Assembly: GCA_022385805.1 (NCBI GenBank)
Contig: MU277709.1
Location: forward strand, 134,640 to 198,639
Reading direction: 5' to 3'
DNA from: Pilatotrama ljubarskyi
Taxonomy: Eukaryota; Basidiomycota; Agaricomycetes; Polyporales; Polyporaceae
Length of the DNA: 64,000 nt
The translations under genes were made by a program, and so were the position numbers. The notes under the pieces were generated by a model. It searched no databases and was not told the origin of the DNA. It saw only the letters and a program-made list of their open reading frames with translations. Of the stretch, positions 23,076 through 34,694 are shown piece after piece (the first letter of the stretch is position 1; each line of letters begins with the position of its first letter).

Positions 23076-26000
23076 GATACCAGATAGAACCCTCCGAGCC
23101 TAGGGTCGCCTGAGATATTGCTTCTACACAAGCCTGTGTCTGTTATAGGTTTGAAGCCTCTCGTAAGAAGTATACAGGACGAAACGGAGCAGCCAGACAG
23201 GCAAGGCGGAGGTGGTGGCGGGACGAACAAGAGAGGCCTTGTCCAGGTACGCGCGCTTCGATGCGGGCGTTCACCACGTGACTTGAGCGCTTCTTTGAAC
23301 TGCTACTGTCTGCTAGACACCGGCGCTTCGACTTCATCTCGTTGCTTTCGGACTCCTCGATGACTCCGTCCTTCGTCTGACAGAACATAAGTCTGTCATC
23401 TCAACCTCTTGTTGCTGTCTTGACTGTGCTCATATGCTTGTGTGTCTTATTTCGGGCGCGCTGGGCTAGAATGGAAGCCGTTTCGTGGCATCGCCGTCTC
23501 GATATTGTGTACAGTATGCTGCTTCCGTCTCTACCGAACTATAATCAAGAGACCCTGCCTCTGCATAACAGACACTCCTCGACGAGCTTCTTGGCGAGCT
23601 TACCACGTATTATGGTACCGCGCCGCAACAATCGGACACTCCGAAGTTCTGCCACCGTGCCACGCGCACATCCGCGACGCCGCGACGCACCTGCACCGCA
23701 TTAACCGCACAACTCGTCTGGCTAAACCTCTCTTCCACCACTCCGGGCCTAACGGCGCTGCCATAGTTGCCGGTTGTCTGTATGTACATACACAGGCATA
23801 CACGTCCTCGCGCGTCCCGCCCCCGCGTCCGTCGCAGGGTTGCGACCTGGAATGCCGGACGGAGCGGTGAGTGCCGTCACCCTTCGTGTCGCGTTGCATC
23901 ACTCGAGTCGCTTTGGCTCAAGCTCAACCTCCCGCTCTTGTTTCACCGGGCAGCAATCGTGGCCCGTCCTGCGACCTGCCAGGGCGATCGTGCAGTTGTG
24001 GGCGGTTGTGGGCGCAGCTGTGCCACCGTTACCACCAGACCTTCAACCAGGACCGCAAGTGTCAGATGATGGCAGTGGTGGTGCAACAGCTGCACTGTGT
24101 CCGGGCGTCCTGCATCCGGGTTTCACGCGCAGGCCGGGTGTGGGCACGTTGCCGGTCTCGCCGGTGCGTGTACGACGCCGTTGCGCTCTGGTGGTCGAGA
24201 GCAGCTGTACCTTACAGGGAGAGGTGCGCGTGATAGCAGGGTGACGCAGCCCGTGCTTCACTGTGCTGTTGCCAGTCCTACAGCGCCATGGTCCAGTGCG
24301 CATGATCCGGACCAGACCTCACAACCGTCCCAATTGAGTAAAGCGTCGGAGATCGGGGCACCTGCAGTTGTTCCCAGTCAGTGTTCAGCCCTCTCGCGCC
24401 GAGTTGCCTTGCGCGGGTGTATATGACGCGTCGTCCGCTGCCGCCCTGCCGTTGATGAACTCGATACAAACCACAGCGCCAGTATGTCGACCGATCGGCA
24501 GCCACGGTGTCGCGGAGGTATCACACAGCACTTCGCCTCTGTGCACTGGTGTCCGATGGTGGCACTCGTACCCGTCGGACTCGCAGCTGCACCCAGCCCC
24601 TAGTCTCTCCATGGTCTTGAGATGTCTAGCGTGTATAATTCGCGCTCTTTAGTCACCATCTATAGTTCTGCTCCGTCTCCTCGGAGAGCCCTTCAAATCT
24701 ACTGCGGCGCGCCCTGCCCCGCACCCACGTTAGTCCGCGTGCGCTCGCCGCTCCAGACTCGGGGATCGATGGCGTGGCAACGTCTCGGGAGTGTCTCATT
24801 CATGCTTATGCTTAATTCCCTGCGATGCCTAATAGGCAGTGCAGGAGCTGCCGTCATCCCGACCGCTCGCTCTATACCTATGCTGCGTGACGGCACCGGT
24901 GTCTACTGCGCCATTTTACCCAGAGGCTTTGTCGTCGAATGGGCATGGTGCGCAGTCTGAGTGCGTTCCTGCTGAGGCCGAGGTGCATCGTTAACGACGT
25001 TGGTGGGTGAAGTATCGTTGCTACCTGATTATCCTTGTTATCACGCTGACCGGAAGGGGATAGCTGCGATTCGATCGTGTCATCGACGATGCTGGAAGGC
25101 TACAGTGCTCGCCTGTGGTGAGAAATACCGCGGTGCCCCGAGGAATGTATGGGTTCGCCTTCCTGGCGGCTATCCTTCCACAAGAGCGGTGAGAAGGACA
25201 ACACAGGTTCGCGCTACCCTCGAAACGGCTTATCCAGCGAGGGTTGGGAACACAGGACACCGGCCTCCCTCTCCGTTCCTCTAACCCTGCACGGCGTGTC
25301 CAGCGGTGAGCACATCCCCCGACGTTCGGGTAGGGCCGTAATCCGTCGCCCGATTCGCTCACAAATACACCGGGTGCGCTCGATGCAAACGGATTTACTG
25401 CAACTTCCGCCGCTCGTCGTGGGTCGCGGCAGCGCTGAACCTTCAGAGCCTACCGTGACCCTGCCCATTCCGGGATGGTGGTCAGGTCGCGGGTGCGAAG
25501 CTGCGCGCAGGATGTACACTGAGGACCGGCGGAGGGAGGAGTTTACCCAGTATCCCCCCGGTTGCGAGTCGGTCGAGGGCGAGCGAGAAAATAGCCTGCT
25601 TCTCGCCGCCCCCGGCCCAGTCCATGCCAGCGTCGAGATATGAATGTCGGTGAGACCGCGGACCGGTTCAATGACAGCTCGACGTGGCTAATGCAGTACA
25701 CAGTACCGACGGTTCGAGGCTTGAACGACCTCGCCGTGTCGGGCGGAATTACTGTGGTCTTAGGTCCTGCATATGATTGGACCTGTCCGTCGTCGACAGT
25801 TCGCCGTCGATCGTTGACTATCGCACCATGGGCCGCCAGTGGACCGTCGACCGTGCAGAGTTGATGTGCTTATTCGGAAGTTGTGACTTCCAGGCCCAAC
25901 GGAAGCGATCAAGAAAGATGTCCGGTCACGACTCGCAGCGTCCGCGTCATCGACTGCGAGCACTGGCAGACGACAATCACCGCCGCTTCAGTTCCCCCGT

Positions 26001-27461
26001 CGGACGACTACACATCATCCCGCAGTTTGTGTGTGCGTTCCGTTCTCGGCGGGCCCCGCCTCCCTAGCTAGCTTGATGCTAGTTATACAGGGGGTGTGGC
26101 GGCCTAGCCTTGAGCTTGATACCGCCTATGCCAGTCACCTGCCGTGAGCACAATAAGCCTTGGACACTGATTTAGTCAGTGACGGCGCAGGACGTCACCG
26201 TGTGTGTTTGGATCACAGCAGGAGGGTACACTGCACGTGGCCCGCCGCCATGACATCCCATGCTGACTCAAGGCCTCCGAGAAAGCTGTGTGATCGTGCG
26301 ACGCTGGGTGTCGTTTGGGGCCAATTGCTTGACTAGTCTCAGCCGTGACTCTGAGTCTGCTGGCCTGCTAGGTTGCAGTGACTGTTATGCAATGACTGTG
26401 CACGAGGAAATCGGAGGAGAACGATGCAACCCCGTCTGATCGGCAAACATCGTCTGTCTGAGCAACAGTGTGGAGGTATTTGCGCCGCGGATCTTCGAGG
26501 GATCACCTAAGGCGATTGGATGTGCGTAAACCTCGCATTCCTGGTGGAATTCAGCTGTTTGGCGAGACGGAGCCATCCTGGTCTGAAACGAATTGGACTG
26601 AGTCGACGCCGAGCTGCTGGCTCGTGCAGCGCGAACCAGGTGCGAAGGCGGGCGCCACGTGGCCGGGAACCATGCGCGGTGCCGGCGACTCACGCGCGTC
26701 GAAGTTGCGCGTTGCAGGGGCGCGCCACGCGATGCAACGTGCACACAACCTCCTCACCGCCAGCAACCCGCCTGTGCGCGCACCCGACAGGCCCTCGCTC
26801 GTCCACCCGCTGCCCGACAGCCTTCTGCCTCGCACTCCCGCGAAGCACGCGGTGGCTTGGCGGGGAGCTAGAAGCGAGCCTTGACGGCGTGAGATTAGGC
26901 AGAGACATGGCGAGATCGCACTGGATCTCGTTGCGGTCATGCCGGCTCGCGCCTCGAGCTGTATAGCCCACCTGTTTCCTGTTTCACCGTCGCACCTGCC
27001 GTCTGCTCATCACGTTTTGCGGTCGTCATACCCGCCGGCCCCCGCGGCTCTAATGTTTTGGATTATCGGCGCCTTTACCAAATTTCTCTGCGACGTGCTC
27101 CTTGGTCTTCGCTCAAACATCTACCCGTCCTCTATCCGTCGCTTCCTGTCCTGCTGCACTCTGTGCGGAGCAGCGCGGAGTTGGAAGGCATGGGATGGAT
27201 ACCGTGCCTTTCTTGCTCGGGGGCAACGGAGCGACGGTCTCTGCCTGCCTGGTATGTCAAACCAAGACCCGTCGAGATGGTCGAGTCTCCTGTTTGCGGG
27301 CTACGACCAGTCATCTTGGCCGCGGCCCAAAATGATGATGCAGCTGTCCGCAGCCCCGGGTCCCCGGGACGCGCTGCTGCGGTCCGTATACTGTATGTCA
27401 AGTAATCAACCTCCGCGACCAGTCAGTCATCGTCAGCATCACTCAGAGCCTTCAGCTGCCA
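23076..27461. other. 4.4 kb without a recognisable gene
   Basis: GC-rich sequence with scattered open frames on both strands (for example 23774-24244 plus and 25149-25643 plus) rich in Arg, Ser, Pro and Val. No conserved domain, credible splice pattern, tRNA or repeat array was recognised. The position beside the 8.5-kb mobile element and the random-looking composition suggest old, decayed insertion DNA. Confidence 0.45.
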
Positions 27462-27467
27462 GGAACG
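27462..27467. repeat. Target-site duplication, left copy (GGAACG)
   Basis: GGAACG directly abuts the left terminus (TACGGTTGCC) of the inverted-repeat unit. An identical hexamer abuts the right terminus at 35961-35966. Confidence 0.8.
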
Positions 27468-27870
27468 TACGGTTGCCGAGCAGGCTCAGCTTGTCACTCG
27501 CACCCGTCGACCGTCGACCGTCGGCCAGCGGTCTCGAATGTTGATGCGAGCGGCTCTTCTCAGCTTTTCCGAGCCTATTTGTACATGTTTGTACCGACCG
27601 CTCCGGGTCGCTTGATCATGAGACTCTCGTCACTCCGACCAACCACGTCTTCCACTCTGGCTGAGCTCAGGTTTTCCGGAAAAGGGCCCAAAAATCCAAA
27701 GCATTGCATGAGCCCGCCATGGTGCGTCAGCGCTAGCATCGGAGTTGTTGCGCTCGAATTTGAGGGCGGCGTCGTGTGCTACCATATTAGGAAACGTGCC
27801 GGTAGCAGGCAGAACGCCCAAAGCGGTAATACGCGTGGCCGAGACGCGCATACCGTATACGTTGTACGCC
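27468..27870 (+). repeat. Left terminal inverted repeat of the 8.5-kb element
   Basis: Bases 27468-27845 are an exact reverse complement of 35583-35960. The first mismatch (C against T) is at 27846, followed by a 7-bp indel near 27852; similarity then ends at about 27870. Inside, 27504-27524 carries three tandem CCGTCGA-type heptamers, also present in the right copy, which could be enzyme-binding sites. The open frame running through the repeat is not a gene. Confidence 0.92.
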
Positions 27871-28419
27871 GCGGGGCAAGTACGGCGTGTGCATGCTGTT
27901 CATCCTGCTTCAACTCCTGAAAGTCTTTCCTCCTGCTGCATTGTTGTCTAACGATCTCACGTCCAGTATTCCGGCTGCTGCTGTACCATTACATCTTTCG
28001 GATGAGTTACCCAGTTTCTGGGAGACAACGGGAGCCTCACACTCCAGGGGAAGTTAAGGGCCTGCACGGGCACGACAGGTGAGCAATTCTGCACGAAGTT
28101 CAAGGGCCCCTTAGCGATGTTGATACCACCTCTGCCAACCTCGAGTATCTCAGCGCCTCTGTATCTCCTGGCATTGCTGTTCAGGCTGATCACGGCCTGC
28201 TCTGTCAAAGCGACGGCATTGTTGGCCCTCTGGCGTAGGTCCACTCATCCCAGCATACGTGCGCATCTCATCGCTGTCTGCAGTTCTGCAACTATCCATG
28301 CAGGGATCTCTTCGAGCAGGCGAGAGAGCAAGATCTGCCGCCTGCACGATCCACCCTCCCTCCTGATCCCAGCGCCCCATTCTTTGGCAACTCACAACTC
28401 CAGAGGCGTGTCGACCACG
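27871..28419. other. Unassigned DNA inside the element
   Basis: A minus-strand open frame at 27957-28244 encodes 95 residues with no recognised motif. No promoter or repeat is identifiable. It may be captured or decayed sequence. Confidence 0.35.
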
Positions 28420-29783
28420 GCCACGACGATGTACAGAAGCCCCCTTACACGATCGCGAACACTGCGGGCAGAGGGCATTGTCAGAGAAGACGGCCTAAGT
28501 CAGTACCCTTTAGTCAATATCGTCACAGCGGCGCAAGTGCTTACAACGAATTCCCTAGACGGATGCCATCCACACCAACAGCCTGATCGAGCACGACACC
28601 CATAACCTGTACGGCACGATGATGTCGACGGCAACGCACAACGCGATGCTGGCACGCAGCCCAGGGCAGCGCACGCTCGTCATCACGCGCTCCACGTTTG
28701 CAGGCGCAGGCACGCGCGTCGGCAAGTGGCTCGGCGACAACTTCAGCCAGTGGGACCATCTCCAGCAGTCCCTCTCCGGCATTCTCGGAATGGCGGGCGT
28801 GTACCACGTTCCGATGGTCGGCGCAGACATCTGCGGATACGGTGCGTGCATCGTTTTGTCACCCTGGGTCCAGGGAGGCAGGATCGGGCCCTGACTGCTG
28901 CGCCAGCGGAGAACATGACGGAGGCGCTCATGGTGGGCGCGTTCTATCCATTCATGGGCAACGTAGGTCCAATCTCTGTTTGCCCGCCCACCCGCACTGA
29001 TCACCACCAAAAATGCGCAGCATAATGCGGACATGTCTATCAGCCAGGAGTTCCACCGCTGGCCGACTGTCGCGCAGACGGCGCGCAATGCGCTCGACAT
29101 CCGCTACCGCCTTCCACCAGGCGCACGTCGACGGGACGCCCGTGCTCAACCCGCCCTGGTACAAGTTCCCGCAGGATGCGAACACGTTCCGGATGGACAC
29201 GCAGTTCTTCTACAGCGACTCGATCCTTGTCTCGCCCGTGCTCGAGGAGAATGCGACGAGCGTGGATGCGTACTACCCCGACAAGGTGTTCTACGACTTC
29301 CACGACCTCGTGCGGAGGTACGTCAAGGGCGGCGGCGTGGTGCACCTCTCGGACGTCAACTTCACGTCCATTCCGGTCGCGGTCAAGGGTGGCGCCGTCC
29401 TGCCCCTCCGCCAGAAGAGTGCGATGACGACGACGGAGCTGCGCAAGAACAACTTCGAGCTTGTCGTCGCCCCTGCCCTGGACGGGACTGCGTCGGGCTC
29501 GCTGTACCTCGACGACAGCGTCTCCATCACCCCGAAGACCAAGAGGAGCATGTCGTTCGCGTTCAAGAACAAGAAGCTTACCGTCAAGGGGACCTTTGGT
29601 CATCCCACGGGCGTGGACGTCGCCCACGTGAGATTCGCGGGCGTGAACAGCGCACCGCATACTGTGAAGGTTCACGGGAAGGCAGTTGGGAAGGCCGCCT
29701 TTGCGTACGACTCTGAGAAGGGCGTCGTGGACGTGACGTTGAAGACTCCGTTCAACAAGGGTTTCAGTGTGGAGTACCAATGA
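28420..29783 (+). pseudogene. GH31 alpha-glucosidase, truncated and frameshifted relic
   Basis: Only the C-terminal half of a GH31 enzyme can be read. Matching parts in order are PPYTIAN (28440), [42 protein letters not shown] (with the acid/base Asp of GDN), GAFYPFMGN, SISQEFHRWPTVAQ, ALDIRYRL, then AFHQAHVDGTPVLN, FFYSDSILVSPV and the beta-sandwich tail to a stop at 29783. The N-terminal half, including the nucleophile motif (WxDMNE), is absent. After GADICGY the conserved TTETLCARW segment is missing and the usual RNH is GNH. At about 29108 the reading frame shifts: family knowledge predicts a LDYFYT segment that is lost between two CCGCCTT-like words, consistent with a 23-nt deletion. Functional enzymes of this family hydrolyse terminal alpha-glucosides; this copy cannot. 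It lies inside the mobile element. Confidence 0.85.
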
Positions 29784-30035
29784 GCACATTCTTACCTGTA
29801 GTTCAGACGTTTGGAATGCATGGGCACCTTTCGAGCTAGTACAGCGCTCCGAGGTGTCGGCGACGCCTGAGGGGACTTCAATACAAAGCCCAGCATGGGC
29901 GTCTCACTCTTTGCTCTGTCGCACTCTTTGCTCGTCACACTCTTTGCTCGTCATCTCTACCTGCACCGATGGCCACAATCATCTTGCTGCCCTTGTGACT
30001 CCCCTACTGGCATATCTGACTCGCTGAACTCCACC

Positions 30036-31748
30036 ATGAAATCTGAAGAGTTTCTTGAGGGCAGTACTAGTGACGACATCCCCTCAGATGTCCCAGAGGA
30101 CTCGGCTGGTACCAACACGAAGAAATACCATGCACCAAACCCGTCTGGTAGAAACCAGTATATTGACTGTCGTATGTTCTCATGTGCTCCCTTACATGGA
30201 GGCGTACATTCTCACCATGCTTACGGAATGGATAGCATCTAAGGATGATCCTCGTGTGGAAGAGGCATTGAGGGACTACCATCGTCGTAACATCACGGAC
30301 AAGAGGATAATCAGCAAGCTACTATGGGCTGAACATAAAATCAAGATGTCGTGCGTTGTCACGCCATACACTTCCTGCTGTAGGGAAAGCTGATTGTCTT
30401 CCTCTCGCTAGTGCTTCGACCGTTACGAGGCGCCGCAAGGACCTTGGCTTGAAAGGCAGTGGCGCGAACACCAAAGAGCTGCCTGACTGCGAGAAGCGTC
30501 AGCTCATTCTTGACCAGATGGCTAAGAACCCCACACGGGGCATCGGTCCAAGACGCATGAAGGAGAAGATTGCTGAGGAGACGGGGCAACATTTAACACG
30601 GTGCGTGTCTTGCTTCAAACTTGTAGAACGTTGACTGGTATGAACATGTCACAGAGACTATATCTCGAAGGAAATGCATCTGCAGGACCCCGAAGGCTTC
30701 AAGGTACGGCATCCAACAAGTAAGAAGAAGTTCCGCCTTGCGCTCGTCACACTTGGTCCCGACTATGAGTGGAGTTGTGATGGGCACGATAAGCTGGCAA
30801 GCATCGGCTTTCCTGTATGGGGTATACGTGATGTTTGGAGCGGGCGGTGGTTAGGCTTATGGGTGGTGCCCAACAATCGTTTGAAGGTGACGGTCGCATA
30901 CCTGTATCTGAGTCTTCTGCATCGACTTGGCGGTGAGTGAGCCAGTGCAAGGTTCATTCTGGCATTCTGTGCTCAACGGTGATACATGCTCAAAGGTATG
31001 CCTGTTCAGACGACGACAGACTGTGGTAGTGAGACTGGGGCTGTCTATGGATTTGCGAATATGTTACGGTAAGATATAGGGCAATGATGGGGATTGAGAT
31101 GACTGCAGTGGCTGACTGTTGGCAACACGATGCGTTGTCTTTACAGACAGGAATTTGCACCGAACCTTCCGATATCTGAGCTGCCTGCCCATCGCTTTCT
31201 GCGCAGCATTGAGAACACCACAATTGAGCGTGGCTGGCTCCGTCTCCGGCTGGAATGGGGCAACGATGTCAGGCTCTTTTGGGATGCTGGACAGGATATC
31301 TACGATGAGAATAACTCAGACCACTAGTACGTGCACCAGATAGCATGGCGATGGCCATGATATTAGCTTGCTCATATTCCTTTATAGCAATCTATGTCGT
31401 TGGTTATGGCCAAAGCTCATCCAGCAAGAGCTCGACAAGCTTCGGGACAGCCTGAACAACCACAAGCCTCGCCGCGATAAGTCAAAGCTCAACCCAACAG
31501 GTGTCGCTCCAAACGTAGCCTATGCGCTGTGCCACGAGTATGGTGCTCAGAGGTGCCTTCAGCCTGTTGACCGTGAACTGATTGCTCAGCTCATGGAAGA
31601 CCTTGGAGGCGAAGAATTGATCCGCTTTGTGAGCGCTGAGTACAGCACTCGAGCTGCGAACGTGTACGAGAAGCTCGGCATTCAGGAGTTGACCTTTGAG
31701 AATGTCTGGGACGTCTTCTCTAGTATGTTACCACATATGTATGAGTGA
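30036..31748 (+). CDS. DDE integrase-core protein, candidate transposase
   Basis: Seven exons, 30036-30171, 30236-30350, 30412-30600, 30655-30932, 30996-31068, 31147-31326 and 31388-31748, encode 443 residues in one consistent frame. Residues of about 35-130 contain NPSGRNQY and a DNA-binding-like helical region (ALRDYHRRNITDKRIISKLL, then STVTRRRKDLGL). The catalytic core has the DDE pattern: D189 in SCDGHDKL, D248 in TTTDCGSETG and E291 in ENTTIERGW, embedded in GFPVWGIRDVWSGRWLGLW. This is the putative integrase-core family widespread in Agaricomycetes and related to retroviral-type integrases. It lies within an element with matching TIRs, so it probably cuts and joins those ends; that assignment is inference. 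It converges on the alpha-kinase gene, with 189 bp between the stop codons. The final exon could end slightly differently if a GTATGT at 31721 is a donor. Confidence 0.85.
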
Positions 31749-31937
31749 TGCATATAAATCAGGAATTATAGTTTCTCGCATGGCCATGCTGCATAGTACC
31801 AAGTTACCTACCAAAGCAGTGATGCCACCATGGACCATACTAGTCCGAGTCGGTCATAGCCATGGGATAAAATACGACTCAGTTCACCGTGATACAGAAT
31901 GTATGGGTAAAATACTACTACGATTTGTGCTAGAAAA

Positions 31938-34694
31938 TCAGTCAATATGGATGATATCCTTCACCTCAAGCCTCCGACGCTTGGGGTCAGGTACTGCATC
32001 CTTGATACCGGCATTAAGGGTCGAAGCTATAGGTGCCTTACGGCGGGTGCCAGCTCGAGCGGCTTTCTTGCCCTCAGAGACGAGCCCGAGTTCACGACAG
32101 AATGCATTACACCTGTGTTGAGAGATGAACGTGTTGATGCCGTTCTCTCCGCCATCCCAAGGACCGGTCTGGATGTCGCCCGGCCAGCCGCTACAATGAG
32201 ATATGAACATAGTAAGCATATGATAACCAGAACTTGGGAAGTTTCCTACATACACCGTGTGTGCTTGAGGATCTATGAATATCGCCTCATTATTCTTAAC
32301 AAATCCTATGTACAATATGAGACATTCGCCAAGGGTTAGAGAACGTCGCACTCACCCTGCAGGTCCACAAACACACAGGTATGATCTGAGTCGACTAGCA
32401 CATGATGTGCAAATGCGTCGACAGTCTGGCCCAGTACAGAATCATCATTGTCCCCGATCTCAAACGTTCCCGAAAATTTGTGCTCCTTGTAGCCCTCTGA
32501 CTGCCGGATGAGCGGAGAAGCAAGAAGGGTTCGATAAAGCAGCGCACGGCTCTCTATGGTATCTTCACTGCCAGACGCCTCATGAGAAGGGAGATTGCTC
32601 TCACTGATCTCACCAATGAACGCGCCTGCGTGATTGAAGCGAATTCCTGCGCGAGGACACCACGTTAGAGGGGATACAATCAGCAACCAACTGTTGCGAG
32701 GGTAAGAGAACCAGAACTCACTGGCAAGCCTAGATTCAATGCCATACTCGCGAGCCCGGCGATAGAAGGAATCAACAAAGAACTGGCCGAGCGCGAGGAG
32801 TTTCAACTCTCCGTATAACATATCTCTATTCTCGCTCTCCGTGAACCTGTAGCTGCCTATCGAGTTGCCTTGAAGGACAGCATACGGCTTTCCTTGATAC
32901 ATTCCCTGGTGTCCACGATGATATAAGCATGTACAGGTGAATATTGAGCGCAGATGCACTTACCATGAAGGCGTACTTCGATGCTCCGCTCCCGAGATAA
33001 CCCCCTTCGCGCTTCTCCATGCCCTTGTACTTTTGCCAGTCCTTCGCGATCAGTATCGCCTCGTCACAGGTGTTTACGAGGCTGATCTGCGCGGTGTCGT
33101 CGGTGAAGCAGGTGACACGCCGGAATCTGAACTCGCAGTACTGAATGGGTATGGCAGAGGGAGGCCGAAAGGACGCGCAGTACTGTGATGTTAACTTGGG
33201 CGTAGTGGACGACACCGCCCTGGTTGTGGCACTACTGCGCAGCCCCTCTGGACGGGGCATCAGTCATTGCTACGTGGGTGATACATGGAAGAGAACGTAC
33301 CGGCACCAGCGAGTCTTGACTTCTTTGACTTGATGCGCGACGTAACGCTGCGAGCGGACTTCTTCGGCTTCTCTGGCAGGACATCGAGATAGACTATGTC
33401 ATCATCTGACTAGAGTGGTCCATGTGTGAAGTCAGAACGTCAGAGGTGCGGCAGCTACGAGAGAATGACCTACTGAGTTATCATCATTGCGCGTGCTACA
33501 GTATACAGTAACCTGTAGTCGGATTTGCTTCTGCGCGATGTCGTTGTCACTAAGGAGATTGAGGCGTTTGACACGTTCGAACGTTTGAACCACTGTCTCG
33601 TTGTTGATGACGTCCCGGTTTCCGAGTGCATGTCGGGCACCGCCGTTGCCACCCTTGCATATGATCCAGCTGGTGTTCGACCTGACGGGGTGTGAGGAGT
33701 GTTGAGTATGCTTGAAGCAAGGCAATCAGCGTACCTGATCCAGTCCGCATCGATGAGCGGGACGTCTGCCCGTGCTTCGGATGGCAACTCCTTGAATACC
33801 TTGTGGAGCTGATCGAGCATGTCGCTGAGTGCTTCATCTGTTGGTGTGGACGCCTTCGGCCGGCACGTAGTACAGACATTGTGGAGCTAGACATAGAGTC
33901 AGAACGGCAAACAGAGGTGTTAGTTCATGTCCGTGGATGCCAAGCTTGAACAACATAAGACACACCTTACGCGGTGGCGACCCAGCGGATAGGGCATAGT
34001 GGGCGGTGAGCTGGAATGTGATGAAATCGTACCCTCGTTGCTCCTTGAGCGCAGCCTTCTTCTCCTTGTAGTTCAGTGCCTTCTGAGATACCGCATCTGA
34101 CTTGGGGCCTTGCGTCAGACGGTGTTGAGACGCGAGCTGCTCGAACTCTCTCGCGCGGTCCTTGAGCCGCTGCAATTCCGTCGTGCCTGCTTCAATAGCT
34201 AAGTCCCATGTGCATTCCATCAAAGCGGAGGACTCACCTGATGCTTGACGAGTAGCACTCGTAGCGGACGACGGCATACCATTGTGTAGTGTCAATTCCC
34301 TCTCTTTGCAGGATCCGCATAACGGGTGCTTCAAAAATGGATAGACGCAGCCACAACCCTCGCACTGCGGCTCCCGCTATGGTCTGTGTGAGGGCAAGTA
34401 AGGAATGCTTCTTGGGATGCACGTACCTGATGTTGGTGTCTCTCCGCTTCAGAGGTGCTCTCGAGCTTCTTGCACCGCCCGCATATGCGCGTGTCCATGA
34501 ACTTGAAGCATTTCCCGCAACGTTCACACTGCTGCTGGAGACGGAGATCAGCAGATACTAATCATATAGTCCCTGAGCGGGGAGGAACTCACCTGCTCAT
34601 CTCGTGGATTGCCCTTGGACCTTGCATCACATGCTTCACAGACCCGGCCTTGTAGATTGGTGAAGAGGGAGCCACAACCACTACAGCACGGCAT
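31938..34694 (-). CDS. Alpha-type protein kinase with three N-terminal CxxC/CxxC modules
   Basis: Twelve exons (34694-34593, 34531-34427, 34376-34238, 34186-33966, 33886-33735, 33681-33513, 33409-33301, 33247-32964, 32905-32722, 32646-32356, 32305-32254, 32190-31938) give 686 residues with all phases consistent. Cysteine pairs at about 4/7-19/22, 36/39-51/54 and 74/77-89/92 form three modules with identical CxxC-x11-CxxC spacing, probably zinc-binding. A helical middle follows. The kinase domain (about 410-640) shows GGYLGSGASKYAF, YRFTESENRDMLYGELKLL, IRFNHAGAFIGEI, CVFVDLQG, FIDPQAHT and GENGINTFISQHRCNAFC, the alpha-kinase DLQG/DPQ/C-terminal zinc pattern. The tail is basic (PKRRRLE), a possible nuclear signal. 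Alpha-kinases phosphorylate Ser/Thr; substrates in mushrooms are unknown. An upstream exon starting at 34873 could add about 25 residues in frame. It is cargo of the mobile element. Confidence 0.87.

Noticed and set aside
23400..27400. A complete transposon or secondary-metabolite gene in the gene-empty block
   Set aside because: No transposase, reverse transcriptase or biosynthetic motif can be read in any frame.
27579..27920. Open frame repeated in both TIRs (113-121 codons)
   Set aside because: The two identical 'genes' are simply the terminal inverted repeat; identity at the DNA level explains the shared peptide.
28555..29789. Minus-strand frames of 181-249 codons opposite the GH31 relic
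   Set aside because: Shadows of the GH31 sequence; only the plus strand shows family motifs.
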